A DNA stretch of 64,000 nucleotides, taken from DAOPYU01 sp942493245. GTDB lineage: Bacteria; Sumerlaeota; Sumerlaeia; UBA8349. This document shows, piece by piece, positions 16,635 to 27,200 of this stretch. The notes beneath the pieces are model-generated. The model had not been told where the DNA came from. It ran no database searches and saw nothing but the letters and a program-made list of their open reading frames with translations. The DNA lies in contig OW818685.1 in the NCBI GenBank assembly GCA_942493245.1, positions 1,984,001-2,048,000 of the forward strand, read 5' to 3'. The position numbers and the translations under genes were made by a program. The number at the start of each line of letters is the position of its first letter. The first letter of the stretch is position 1.

Positions 16635-17900
16635 ATGGGGAGAACTGGAAGTCCGTCTTTACGTGTGGGAGTGGATGTCCGTATCTTGCAGGGTGAAGAT
16701 GCGTACCGGGGGATCGGGCATTATACGCGTGGATTGACGGAGGCGCTTCTTTGTATGGCTCAGGCGCGTCAGGCGGGGCAGGAGGCCGGGGCGCCCCTGG
16801 AGATCGTATTGTTCTGGGATGCCGAGCGTCCGCAGCCGGATATCCGGTGCGAGGGCGCCGCGGGTATTGTGCCGGTCGTTTCCAGAAAAGAGGGACGGCT
16901 TCGGTCGAAACTGCGCGCGTGGGGTTTTTTCCCTGCTCCAGACGCTTGTGCTCTGGATGGAGCGGCGCGGAAAAACGGCTTGGATGTCCTGCATATCAGC
17001 AGCCCGTTGCATGGGCCATTTGACTGGTCCGTCGGGAGAGGTTTGCCGGTTACGGCGACTGTTTACGATCTGATTCCCTGGCAGATTCGCTCGCAGTATC
17101 TCGATATCTGGCCCGCCGGTGTGCGGGAGCGTTATATCAACCGTTTGAAGCGCTTGGGTATGATTCAGGGGATACTTGTGATTTCGAACGCGGTCAAGCG
17201 CGATCTCGAGGAGGGGTTTCGTTTTTCTCCCGATTGGATACAGGTGGCTTACCCCGGTTTACGTCCCTGTTTTCTGAGCGATTCTCCTTCGGAAGTGGCG
17301 GGGGACTTGCCGGCTGATGGGGCGCTGGGGGGAAAGCCGTATGTGCTGGCTTTCGGTTCTTCAAATCCCTCGAAGAACACCAACGGGTTGTTACGAGCCT
17401 GGCGAGAGTTGCCTGCCGCCATCCGCCAGACGTTTTCTTTATGTCTCCTGACTCCTGAGGGTGGAAAAAAGGGGGGCGAATTGTTTGGAGAAGCGGAGGG
17501 GGGCTTGCCCGAAGGGGTTGTGTGTCTGGCAAATCCGGGAGATGCGGACCTGGCGCAACTGTACCGCCATGCCCGGGCTTTTGTGATGCCATCCTTTGCG
17601 GAAGGATTTGGTTTGCCGGTTCTGGAAGCGATGGGGTGTGGGACGCCGGTCGTGGTGTCGAATCTGCCGGTATTTCGCGAGATCGCCGGAGAACGGGCGG
17701 TTTATTTCGATCCGGCTCAACCCGCTCGGATGGCGCAGGGATTGATCTCGGTCCTCGAAGATCGTGAGTCGCAGATTCAGTCTTCCGAGGCCGGACGCAT
17801 GCGAGCGCGGGGGTTTACCTATGCGCAGGCGGCGCGGGTGGCGGAGGGGCTTTTCCGGAAGGTGGCTGGAGGGGACAGCAAGGGTTTTTCCAAGGTGTAA
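16635..17900 (+). CDS. Glycosyltransferase family 4
   Basis: A 421-residue soluble GT-B enzyme. The ATG at 16635 is used because homology-like sequence (L-R-V-G-V-D-V-R-I-L-Q, R-G-I-G-H-Y-T-R-G-L) begins directly after it; a TTG at 16578 would add 19 unlikely residues. The acceptor domain fills the first half and the nucleotide-sugar domain the second, with G-S-S-N-P-S-K-N-T, then P-S-F-A-E-G-F-G-L-P-V-L-E-A-M-G and G-T-P-V-V-V-S-N-L-P, the classical E-x7-E retaining motif of GT4. It probably adds a mannose- or rhamnose-like sugar in the cytoplasm during repeat-unit assembly. Confidence 0.87.
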   Translation: MGRTGSPSLRVGVDVRILQGEDAYRGIGHYTRGLTEALLCMAQARQAGQEAGAPLEIVLFWDAERPQPDIRCEGAAGIVPVVSRKEGRLRSKLRAWGFFPAPDACALDGAARKNGLDVLHISSPLHGPFDWSVGRGLPVTATVYDLIPWQIRSQYLDIWPAGVRERYINRLKRLGMIQGILVISNAVKRDLEEGFRFSPDWIQVAYPGLRPCFLSDSPSEVAGDLPADGALGGKPYVLAFGSSNPSKNTNGLLRAWRELPAAIRQTFSLCLLTPEGGKKGGELFGEAEGGLPEGVVCLANPGDADLAQLYRHARAFVMPSFAEGFGLPVLEAMGCGTPVVVSNLPVFREIAGERAVYFDPAQPARMAQGLISVLEDRESQIQSSEAGRMRARGFTYAQAARVAEGLFRKVAGGDSKGFSKV

Positions 17901-17965
17901 CGGGGATGCGATTTGCGGCCTTTTTTCAAGTACCGGGTTTCTGCGTCCGGACTGTGAGAAAAGTA

Positions 17966-17995
17966 TTGTTTGCGCTCGGTGGGATGCGGTAAAGT
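17966..17995 (+). promoter_or_regulatory. Weak sigma70-like promoter before the oxidoreductase gene
   Basis: TTGTTT (17966-17971) and TAAAGT (17990-17995), spacer 18 bp, lie in the 229-bp gap before the start at 18130. The match is weak and the activity is unproven. Confidence 0.3.
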
Positions 17996-18129
17996 ACCGC
18001 CGGTGGACTTGAAAACGGTTCGGGTTTCTGGCAGGCTGGTGTGTCTTGATAGGGGAGAGCCGGGATTGTCCTGTAACCTGAGACGGGGATGATTTCTGTT
18101 ACTCCAGATCGCATGGGGGAGGTATTCAG

Positions 18130-19431
18130 ATGCTGGTAACGCGCCGGAGTTTTCTGACCAAGGCGGCCGCGGCGGGGGTGTATCTGTCGGCAGGGCCTGC
18201 GATTCATGTTCTGGGCAAGGACAAAAAGTACCGGATCGCTCTGATCGGAAGCGGGTGGTGGGGGATGAATATCCTCAACACGGCGATCGAAGCGGGGAAT
18301 TCGAAGGTGGTGGCGATGTGCGATGTGGACGCCAACCAACTCGATCCGGCTGTGAAACGTGTCGAAAAAGCGACCGGAGATTCTCCCAATCGGTATGAGG
18401 ATTATCGGGAATTGCTGGCCAAAGAGAAACCGGAGATCGTGATTGTCGCGACACCGGACCATTGGCATCCGCTCATCACGATTGCGGCGGTTGCGGCGGG
18501 CGCGCATGTGTATGTCGAGAAACCGATCAGTCATACGATTCTCGAAGGGCGGGCGATGGTCAATGCCGCGCGGGCGGCCAACCGGGTCGTACAGGTGGGA
18601 ACGCACCGGCGTGTTTCGCCGCACAATATGTCGGGTATCGAGTTTCTAAAGTCGGGTAAAGCGGGTAAGGTGGGGATGGTGCGGGCCTTTGTGCATTACG
18701 GTGGCGGCGCGGGTGCGCCTGTGCCGGATTCCGAGGCGCCCAAGGGACTCAATTGGGACATGTGGTGCGGCCCGGCGCCGCTCCGGCCCTATAACAGAAT
18801 GATCCATCCCAAGGGATTTCGGATGTTTCTGGATTACGCCAATGGGCAGTTGGGCGACTGGGGCATCCATTGGTTGGATCAGATTCTCTGGTGGACCGAG
18901 GAGAAATTTCCCAGGCACGTCTATTCGACCGGGGGGCGTTTCATCAAGAAGGACAACACAGACGCGCCCGATACACAGGTGGTCAATTTCGATTTCGAGT
19001 CGTTCACGGCCGTCTGGGAGCATCGTCAATTCGCCGCCAATAACGCGGAAAAGCACAGTATCGGGTGTTACTTCTATGGTACCGAGGGGACGTTCCACAT
19101 GGGGTGGCAGGATGGGTGGACGTTCTATCCGGCGGATGGCGGCAAACCGGTGGTGCATGAAGATCCGAAGTTGAACAAGCCGGACGATCAGAATATTCGT
19201 GAACTGTGGGCGGATTTCATGCAGTGTGTCGAGACAGGCAAGCGGCCGGTTTGCGACATCGAGATCGGGCATCGTTCCACGGCGATGAGTCTCCTGGGGA
19301 TGCTGTCGCTCAAGACGGGGCGGAGCCTGGCGTGGGATGGAGAGAAGGAGACGATCCTGAACGATCCGGAAGCGAACAAGTTGTTGAAGCGTGAGTACCG
19401 CGCTTCGTGGCAGTACCCACAGGTGGGATGA
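18130..19431 (+). CDS. Tat-exported Gfo/Idh/MocA family oxidoreductase
   Basis: A 433-residue NAD(P)-dependent dehydrogenase-fold protein with a twin-arginine signal (T-R-R-S-F-L-T-K) at residues 4-11, so it is folded before export. The Rossmann motif I-G-S-G-W-W-G is at 39-45 and the family motif V-E-K-P-I-S-H near 130. The C-terminal beta domain has the N-W-D-x-W-x-G-P-A pattern typical of PVC and Bacteroidetes secreted members. Such proteins act on sugars or sugar derivatives; periplasmic members with tightly bound cofactor exist. It starts a transcription unit of its own, ending at a hairpin. Confidence 0.9.
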   Translation: MLVTRRSFLTKAAAAGVYLSAGPAIHVLGKDKKYRIALIGSGWWGMNILNTAIEAGNSKVVAMCDVDANQLDPAVKRVEKATGDSPNRYEDYRELLAKEKPEIVIVATPDHWHPLITIAAVAAGAHVYVEKPISHTILEGRAMVNAARAANRVVQVGTHRRVSPHNMSGIEFLKSGKAGKVGMVRAFVHYGGGAGAPVPDSEAPKGLNWDMWCGPAPLRPYNRMIHPKGFRMFLDYANGQLGDWGIHWLDQILWWTEEKFPRHVYSTGGRFIKKDNTDAPDTQVVNFDFESFTAVWEHRQFAANNAEKHSIGCYFYGTEGTFHMGWQDGWTFYPADGGKPVVHEDPKLNKPDDQNIRELWADFMQCVETGKRPVCDIEIGHRSTAMSLLGMLSLKTGRSLAWDGEKETILNDPEANKLLKREYRASWQYPQVG

Positions 19432-19506
19432 GGGGATCTTCCCTGAATGGGGAGCGTGTTTTGGGACACGTCCGATGGGTCGTGAGACGATCAAGAAGGA
19501 GTTTTG

Positions 19507-19541
19507 ACAACGGCAGAGAGGGGTATCCTCTCTGCCGTTGT
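19507..19541 (+). terminator. 15-bp perfect hairpin after the oxidoreductase gene
   Basis: ACAACGGCAGAGAGG pairs perfectly with CCTCTCTGCCGTTGT around GGTAT. The following T run is short, so it is a likely but imperfect intrinsic terminator. Confidence 0.6.
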
Positions 19542-19601
19542 GTTACGGGGAGATTGGACGCACGACTGAGGCGGTGTGGGTGAGAAACAGGGGAGCCTGG
19601 C

Positions 19602-21143
19602 ATGGACTGCGAAGCGATTGTAAGCGCTTTCGGGAGTTTCGAGAGAGAAAATCCGGTTGAATCCTTTGAAGCGTTCGAGATGCGGGTTTGGCCGGTATTG
19701 CGCAACTGGTTGGGTTTTCAACTTGCCTGGAAAAAGCCCCCCGCTCAGCGTGTGTCCGGTTGGGCTGCCATCCAGAAAAAAGGTCGCTCGTTTTCCTCTC
19801 TGTTAAGCGACTTTCTGCGTTTCAGGATTCTTGAACGGGATGAGCGGTTTCTTTCAAGCGAGAAATCAAAGTCGGCGCGGGATGTCGTTATTCTGACCGA
19901 CTCCAATCGGTGTTTTCTGCGCGAGGGGCGTCTTTTTCATTATATCGCCGATCCGGCCGTTCGGGAACTCGACCGGCTGGGATTGGCGGCTGATGTCTGG
20001 GATCTTGGGAAAACGGGTCCGGGGAACCGTGAGATCAAGCCGGTTTGGCTTCGTCGCCGTCTGGATGCCGAGATTCGGCGCCGTTTGTCGCTGGCTCGGG
20101 TTTCGGGGGAGTTCGCTCGATGGGAAAGAAATGCTCCTTCCTGGTTTGGGCCGTTTGGCCGCTGGGCTGGGGAATTGCTCGGACGTCCGGTTGACTGGAG
20201 CGAGGTGGCTGCGCGGTTGCGGTATGTCTGTCTGGTGGCTCGTATCTTCGAGCAATGGCTCGGGAAAACCCGTCCGCGTTTCCTCGTGGTGGATTGCTGG
20301 TACGGTCTGACGGCAATGGGGGCCATTCTGGCCGCTTCGCGTCAGGGAATTTTTTCTCTGGACATCCAGCATGGATTGCAGAGCGCCTCGGAATTCGGTT
20401 ACAGCAACTGGACGAAAGCGCCGGTAGAGGGGTATGGCTGTTTCCCGGACGCTTTCTGGGTTTGGGGACGGGAGAATGTCCAGGATCTGCATGCGCACAA
20501 TTCGCCCGCTCTTGTGGAGGAAGGCCGTGTCGTCGCTTGTGGCAATCTCTGGTTCAACCAGTGCCGGTACCATGCCGACGCGGTTTTGCAGCAGGAGATC
20601 GGGGAACTCAAACGGTTGACTTCGGGGTATTCCCGTGTGTTTCTGGTGACGCTGCAACCGAGCCAGAGGGTGGAAGAGGCTGTGTTGCCCGCCCTGCAAA
20701 ACAGCGCGCCGGATGTTTTCTGGTTCGTGCGATTGCATCCGCGGATGGCCGCCGAGGAAAAGCGCCGGGTCGAGCAGATGGCTTTGACCGTTGGGGAACG
20801 GGTGAATGTGGCGGACGCTTCCCGAGTCTCGCTCTATGCGCTGCTGCAGGTCGCAAGTGTGCATTTGACCGGTTATTCGACCTGCGCGCTCGAAGCGCTG
20901 GCGTTTGGAAAACCGACGGTGTTGGTACATGCGAGTGGGCTTTCATTATTCCGCAAGCAGATCGAGCAGGGATTGATGATTTTCGAACCGGAGCCGGAGC
21001 GGGTTGCGGATGCGATCGGAAAAGTGGGGGGCATTCGACCCGAAGACTGCGTGGAGGGCGGGAACGGCTTTTTCGCTTCCGAGGTGGAAAGCCGTAAGGG
21101 ATTGCGCCGGATGTTCCTCGGAACAAGGTCTCCAGAAGCGTGA
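19602..21143 (+). CDS. GT-B fold glycosyltransferase-like protein
   Basis: A 513-residue soluble protein of uncertain family. The second half has features of GT-B transferases related to capsule and CDP-glycerol enzymes: S-L-D-I-Q-H-G-L-Q-S (acceptor-side His), P-S-Q-R near a strand, R-L-H-P-R, and G-Y-S-T-C-A-L-E-A-L-A-F-G-K-P-T-V-L, the nucleotide-binding Glu region. The N-terminal 190 residues are not recognised. It closes the polysaccharide region, so surface glycan assembly is the likely role. A long bidirectional hairpin separates it from the convergent giant gene. Confidence 0.65.
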   Translation: MDCEAIVSAFGSFERENPVESFEAFEMRVWPVLRNWLGFQLAWKKPPAQRVSGWAAIQKKGRSFSSLLSDFLRFRILERDERFLSSEKSKSARDVVILTDSNRCFLREGRLFHYIADPAVRELDRLGLAADVWDLGKTGPGNREIKPVWLRRRLDAEIRRRLSLARVSGEFARWERNAPSWFGPFGRWAGELLGRPVDWSEVAARLRYVCLVARIFEQWLGKTRPRFLVVDCWYGLTAMGAILAASRQGIFSLDIQHGLQSASEFGYSNWTKAPVEGYGCFPDAFWVWGRENVQDLHAHNSPALVEEGRVVACGNLWFNQCRYHADAVLQQEIGELKRLTSGYSRVFLVTLQPSQRVEEAVLPALQNSAPDVFWFVRLHPRMAAEEKRRVEQMALTVGERVNVADASRVSLYALLQVASVHLTGYSTCALEALAFGKPTVLVHASGLSLFRKQIEQGLMIFEPEPERVADAIGKVGGIRPEDCVEGGNGFFASEVESRKGLRRMFLGTRSPEA

Positions 21144-21163
21144 GGTTTTGGAGGTGTGGGGAA

Positions 21164-21215
21164 AAAATTGGAAGCCCGCCGTTCGGTTGCATGGGAACGG
21201 CGGGCTTCCAATTTT
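21164..21215. terminator. 21-bp perfect-stem bidirectional terminator
   Basis: Arms 21164-21184 and 21195-21215 are perfectly complementary, with A-rich and T-rich ends and the GC core GGAAGCCCGCCGTTC. It lies between the convergent glycosyltransferase and RCC1-repeat genes and can stop transcription from both sides. Confidence 0.85.
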
Positions 21216-21244
21216 GGGGGAGGGTTCCGATGTGAGAATCGGGA

Positions 21245-24200
21245 TTACGGTTTTTTTGTGTAAACCGTAAATTCGGTTCCCTGAGCCGGACTGAACGAGG
21301 GGAGCGTTTTGCAGTACGCTTCGCCCCAGAATTGGCCGATCTTTCCGATCGTTGCGAATTTCCGGATGGCGCCATTGCAGTCTGGAGTTCCATCTTTTTT
21401 GATTCCCGCGATGAAAATGCCCGAAACGCCCTTGCCGCCATAAATGGATCCCATATTCGGCGCGACGGCGGTCATTTTATCCGGTTCGGACGGATAGCCG
21501 ATGAATCCGCCCAAATACGTGTTGTCGTGCTTGAGGGATCTGGCATCCAACTGATCAATAGACTCGTTACTGTGGATTTCGCGCGCGCGCAGATTGGCCT
21601 GAATCGCAATCTGCGAGTCGAGTGTGAAGAGACAGCCAGCCGTTTTGACCGTCGAGAGATCGGCCAGAATCTGATCCACCGTCACAGAGGCTCCGCAGGT
21701 CTGGATGGAGTGGATCGAGGGGGCCTGAAGGATGGAGTCCTGTGGCATTTGTTCGGCTGTCTGGCCGATGGCCTCCGCCGCAACACGGGCCACAGGCCCG
21801 ATGCCGCCGAGGCTCAGGCGTTTCTGCTGGCCCCCCGTTTGCAGATTGGCCAGGTATTTTCTCGAACTCACCTTGACGCAAATCACCGGCTGGTTGATGG
21901 AAAAGTCGGTCAGAATCACTCCGCACAGTTGTATATAGACCTTGGTGTTGTTTGCCTCCAGTTTTCCCGATTTCGCGAATTTTTCTCCCGTCGAGTAAAT
22001 GGCCGTGGAGGCGTATTCGGGGGTGGTAGAGTCCTCAGGCATGGAGTTGCTGCAGGCGGAGAGTTTAATTCTTTCAAAGCTTCCCGCTTCAATCAGGGCG
22101 ATGGAGGCGTTCTGGCCGGTCAGGGACATGACGTAGCCCGTGGCTTCCAGTTTTTCAATCGAAACGGACGATTGGAAGGTTCGCATGTCCCCTTCGATAC
22201 GGACGAGCGGGACGGTGGACAATTTGCGGTAGGCCACCTTGCCCGGGATGTCGGGACTGTTGGAGGGGCCTTTCAAGAGTTGGATGTTGACGGAACTCAA
22301 AAGCGATGCCCCCTGGAATAGAAGGCTGCCGGGTTCGAGTGTGTTTTCCTTGAAGTCGCACCGGGAGTACCGAATGGCATACCAGGCTTCCGGTTCCGTC
22401 TCGAGGGCGATAAAATTGGCGGTCAGCGTCCGGGTACTGTCCATGACGAGGATCAAGGGATTGGTGGTTCCGGTGGCGTCACCGCTCCAGCTTTCAAATT
22501 CGTAACCCTCACTGGGCGTTGCGGTGAGGGTGACCACGTCGCCGTGAGAGTAGAACGCCTGATCGGGCGATTTTGTGACGGCGCCGTCCTGAGCATGGAT
22601 GGTCAGGGTGTACTCGTTGCGCGCAAAGTTCGCCACCAGGGTCTTGGAGGAGTCCATGGTAACCTCCAGAGGATTGGTCGCGTCCGTGGCGTCACCGCTC
22701 CATCCGATAAAATGGAAACCGGAGGCGGGGGTGGCGTGCAGTATCACTTGGGTGCCATACGCGTAGAGCGACTGGTTCGGAACGATCTCAACCGTGCCGT
22801 TTTCGGCCTGAACGGTCAGTGGGTATTGCGTTTTTTCAAACTGGGCGGTGAGGGACTTGGCGGCATCCATCGTGATTTCAAGGGGATTTGCCGTTTCCTG
22901 TCCGGACGGCACATCGCCGGTCCAACCGGTGAAGGTGTATCCTGTTTCCGGAAGGGCTGTCAGAATCACTTGGGCGCCATATGTATAGAAGGGAGCGTCC
23001 GGGACTTTTGTCACCGATCCGTTTGTGGCGTTCACGGTCAATACGTATTCGTTGATCGAGAAATGGGCCGTGATGGACATCGCCGAATTCATCGTGATCT
23101 GGAGGGGGTTGACTGTTCCCGTGGCGTCGCCGCTCCAGCCGGTGAAGTGGTAACCCGGTGCGGGTGTCGCCTCCAGGGTGACCAGGGAACCGTGCGGATA
23201 GAGGGGCAGATCGGGCAAGGCGGTCACGGCCCCATTTTCTGCTTCGAGGGTCAGGGGATAGGTGTTGATCTCAAACTGGGCGGTAAGGGTTTGGGTCGAA
23301 TTCATCGTGATCTGGAGGGGGTTGTCGGTACTGACGGAGTCACCGGTCCAACCGGTGAAGTGGTATCCTTCCACGGGGGTGGCCTGAAGGGTGACGAGTG
23401 CTCCGTGCGCATAGAGCGGCTGGTTGGGTTGCGCGGAAACGGAACCGTGCTCGGCCAGAACCGTCAGCGGGTACTGCTGGAGCGTGAAGTGCGCGGTGAG
23501 TGTTCTGGTGGATTCGAGAACGACTTCAATCGGATTTGTATGTGCGGCTCCGTTGGGGACATCTCCGCTCCACCCGCTGAATCGGTATCCGTAGTCCGGC
23601 ACCGCTTCCAGAGTGACGGTTGTGCCGTGGGAGTAGGTCGGGGCATCGGGGGTCTTGATCACGCTGCCGTTTTCCGATTCGACAACCAGGGCGTACTGCC
23701 GGAGTTCAAAATTGGCTGAGATCGTCTTGTTCGAGTCCATGACGACTTCAAGGGGATGGGTGGTGCCGGTCACGTCGCCGCTCCATCCGACAAAACGGAA
23801 CCCTTCATCTGGCGCCGCCTCAAGGGTCACTGTAGTGCCATACGGGTAGAGGGGCTGATCCGGCACCGGGGTGACGGAGCCGTTTTCGGCCTGAAGCGTG
23901 AGTGAAAACTGTTTAAGCGTAAAGAGGGCTGTGAGGGTCTTGGGGGCGTCCAGAGTGATCGTTAGCGGGTTGTCGGTTTCGTGTCCGGCGGGAACGTCGC
24001 CGCTCCAACCCACGAAGTCGTACTCCGGATCGGGGATGGCTTCCAGCATTACCTGCGAGCCTTGGTCATAGAGAGGCAGGTTGGGAGTCTTGAGAACGCT
24101 GCCGTTTACCGCCAGAACCGTCAGGGGGTACTGGATGCGGGCGAAGTTGGCCACGAGGGATTTGTTTGCATCCATGACGATGATCAGGGGATTGGCCATT

Positions 24201-27200
24201 TCCTGTCCCGCCGGAACATCGCCCGTCCATCCCTGGAATTGAGAACCGGAATTGGGGATTGCGGTCAGGGTGACCGTGGCACCCGGGATAAATTCGGTGG
24301 CTTCGGGATCCAGAGCCACCGAGCCGTCTCCCTGGGCGCTTACCGACAGGGACCAGGCCAGAGGAGTGTATTCGGCTGTGGTGGTGGTGAGCGCGTCCAG
24401 AACAAGGTCGAGGATTTGGTCGGCGGGGGTGTTCCAGTCTGCCAGGTCTTTGAATTCCACCGTGCAGGAGGTGGTCTGGCTTTCAATCATGTCACCACTG
24501 TTGTGCCACACGCCGTCGGCTTCGTGGGCCAGGCGCCACTGGGCGCCTGCGGTGACGGCATCTGCTGGTGTGAGGGTGACTTGCACAAGATTTATGGGAT
24601 CCTGAATGGCCAGACTGTAGTTGGCGCCAGCCGCGATATTCCGATAGCCGCTGTTGGCTCCCGGCACCGTGGTTTGTCCGCTGCGTTTGTCTCCCCAGGT
24701 GACAATGGAACCATCCCCCCTCTGAGCCATCGCGTGGTTTGTACCCGCGACGATAGCGACAAATCCGGTGTTGGGGGTGGGGATGTTGCACTGGCGGTAA
24801 CCGTTATAACCCCAGGCGACAATCGAGCCGTCGAGTTTCAGGCCCATACTGAAATTCCCGCCTGCGGCAATGGCGACGAAATCGGTGTTGGGGGAGGGGA
24901 TGTTACATTGACCCTGATTATTGGTTCCCCATGCCACAATCGAACCATCCGACTTGAGGCCCAGGCTGTGCCCTGTCCCCGCCGCGATGGCGATGAAGTC
25001 CCGATTGGGATTCGGGATGGAAGCATAGGGGACTTGCCCACTTCCCCACGCGGCAATCGAGCCGTTTGCTTTCAGCCCCAGACTGTGGTTGGCGCCCGTG
25101 GCGATGGCGATGAAGTCGGAATTCGGGAGGGGGATTTTGCATTGTCCGGCGCTGTTGCTTCCCCAAGCGGTGATCGAGCCGTCGGAGTTGAGCCGGAGGC
25201 TATGCGACACACCCGCCGCGATGGCCACAGAATTTGTGTTGGGTTCCGGCACATTGCACTGGGTATAACGGTTGTAGCCCCAGGCGACGACCGACCCGTC
25301 CGCTTTCAATCCGAGACTGTGATTCGTTCCACCCGCTACCGCCACATACCCGATGTTGGGTTGGGGAACGGAACATTGTTGGTAGGTATTCAGGCCCCAG
25401 GCGCGTACTGCGCCGGGGTTCTGGGTGAATTCAGCCGTCAGAACGGTGTCGGTCTGGATGGTGAAGACGAGGGGGTTCTCGGATTCCTTGCCAGCCGGGA
25501 TATCGCCCGTCCAACCGGCAAATTGATAGCCCGGATTGGGGGAGGCGTAGAGGGTGACGGTGGAACCGTCCACATAGTTGACCTGATTGGGGATATCCAG
25601 AACGGTGTGGTTGGGCGAGAGGATGATCCGGCCCTGATCGGCCTGGGTTGTCAGAGTCCACGCTTTGAGAAATTCTACGGGGATCGAATTGAGTTGATCG
25701 GGCTGGATGGAGATCTGTTGCGTATGGGTTCCCCATCCGGGGGCAGTCTTGAACAGGATCTTATGGACCCCGGCCGTGAATCGGACTGTTTCATCCAGGG
25801 TATGCCACCCGCCGTCTGCCTCATCGGTCAGTTGCCATTGGATTCCGGCGCTTACGGCTTGTTGCGGGGCGGCGGTGATTTGCAGAAGTCCTTCTCTCTT
25901 GATGGCCAGGGTGTGGTTGGTTGCTCCGGCCACTCCGATAAAGTCGGAATTGGAGACGGGTAGTGTGCATTGATTCGCGGTGTTGTTGCCCCATGTAACC
26001 ATTGAACCGTCGGTTTTGATTCCCAGGACATAAGTAGCCCCGGCATGAATTGCGCGGAACCCGGTGTTGGGCGAGGGAATCTTATACTGCCCATACGAGT
26101 TGTTTCCCCAGACGACGACTGAGCCGTCCTCTTTCAGTCCCATCGAGAACACGGAACCGGAGGCGATGGAAAGAAAACCGGAATTGGGAGTGGGGATGGC
26201 ACATTGCTTGGACGTATTGAGTCCCCAAGCGACAATGGATCCGTCGGCTTTCAGTCCCAGACTGTGGTTTGCGCCGGCGGCAATGGCGACGAAATTTGCG
26301 TTGGGTTCCGGTACGTCGCACTGGAAATACCGGTTATATCCCCAGGCGGCAACGGATCCGTCGGCTTTGAGCCCCAGACTGTGGTAGGTACCCGCCGCAA
26401 TCGCCACAAACCCGGTGTTCGGGCTGGGAACCTCGCATTGTTGGTAGGTGTTGCGTCCCCACGCCTGAATGACCCCGTCGGCGTTCAGACAGAGATTGTG
26501 CAGACTTCCCGAGGCAATGGCGGTGATGCCGGTGTTTGAAGTGGGCGGATTGCACTGGCCATACTGGTTATTCCCCCAAGCCACGACAGTACCGTTGGAT
26601 TTGAGTCCCAGGCTATGGTTGGTACCGGCTGTCACCGCAGTAAAGCTGGTATTCGGGGCGGGTACAGCCAGTTGGTTCTGGCTGTTGTTTCCCCATCCGA
26701 CAATTTGTCCCTGCATTTGTTTGAACACGGCGGTGACGGAGGTGTCGCCTTTAATCGTCAAGGTGATTGAACTGGCGGACTCGTTTCCGGCGGGGATGTC
26801 TCCTCGCCAGTTATCGAACCGGGTACCGGGGTTGGGGATGGTGTAGAGGGTTACGGTGGTACCGTCTGGATAGACGGCATAGTCGGGCATGGCCATCACA
26901 CGCCCGTTTTCCGCTTGTGCGGAGACGGTATAGGTTTTTTTCGCGAAGTGAGCGACCACAACCTTGTTGGCATCCATGACGAAGGTCAGCGGGTTGACCG
27001 AAGCGGAGCCGGCAGGAATATCGCCGGTCCAGTGCGTAAAGGAGTACCCCGATTCCGGCTGCGCCTTTAGCGTGACCAGGCTTTCGTGAGGTAATTTTGT
27101 GCGATTCGGGGAAATGGAAACCGATCCGTTCAGGGTGTCGGTTGTCGAGAGTGTCCAGATGTGCGGAGTATAGACGGCTGTGACGGAAGTGAGGAGGTCT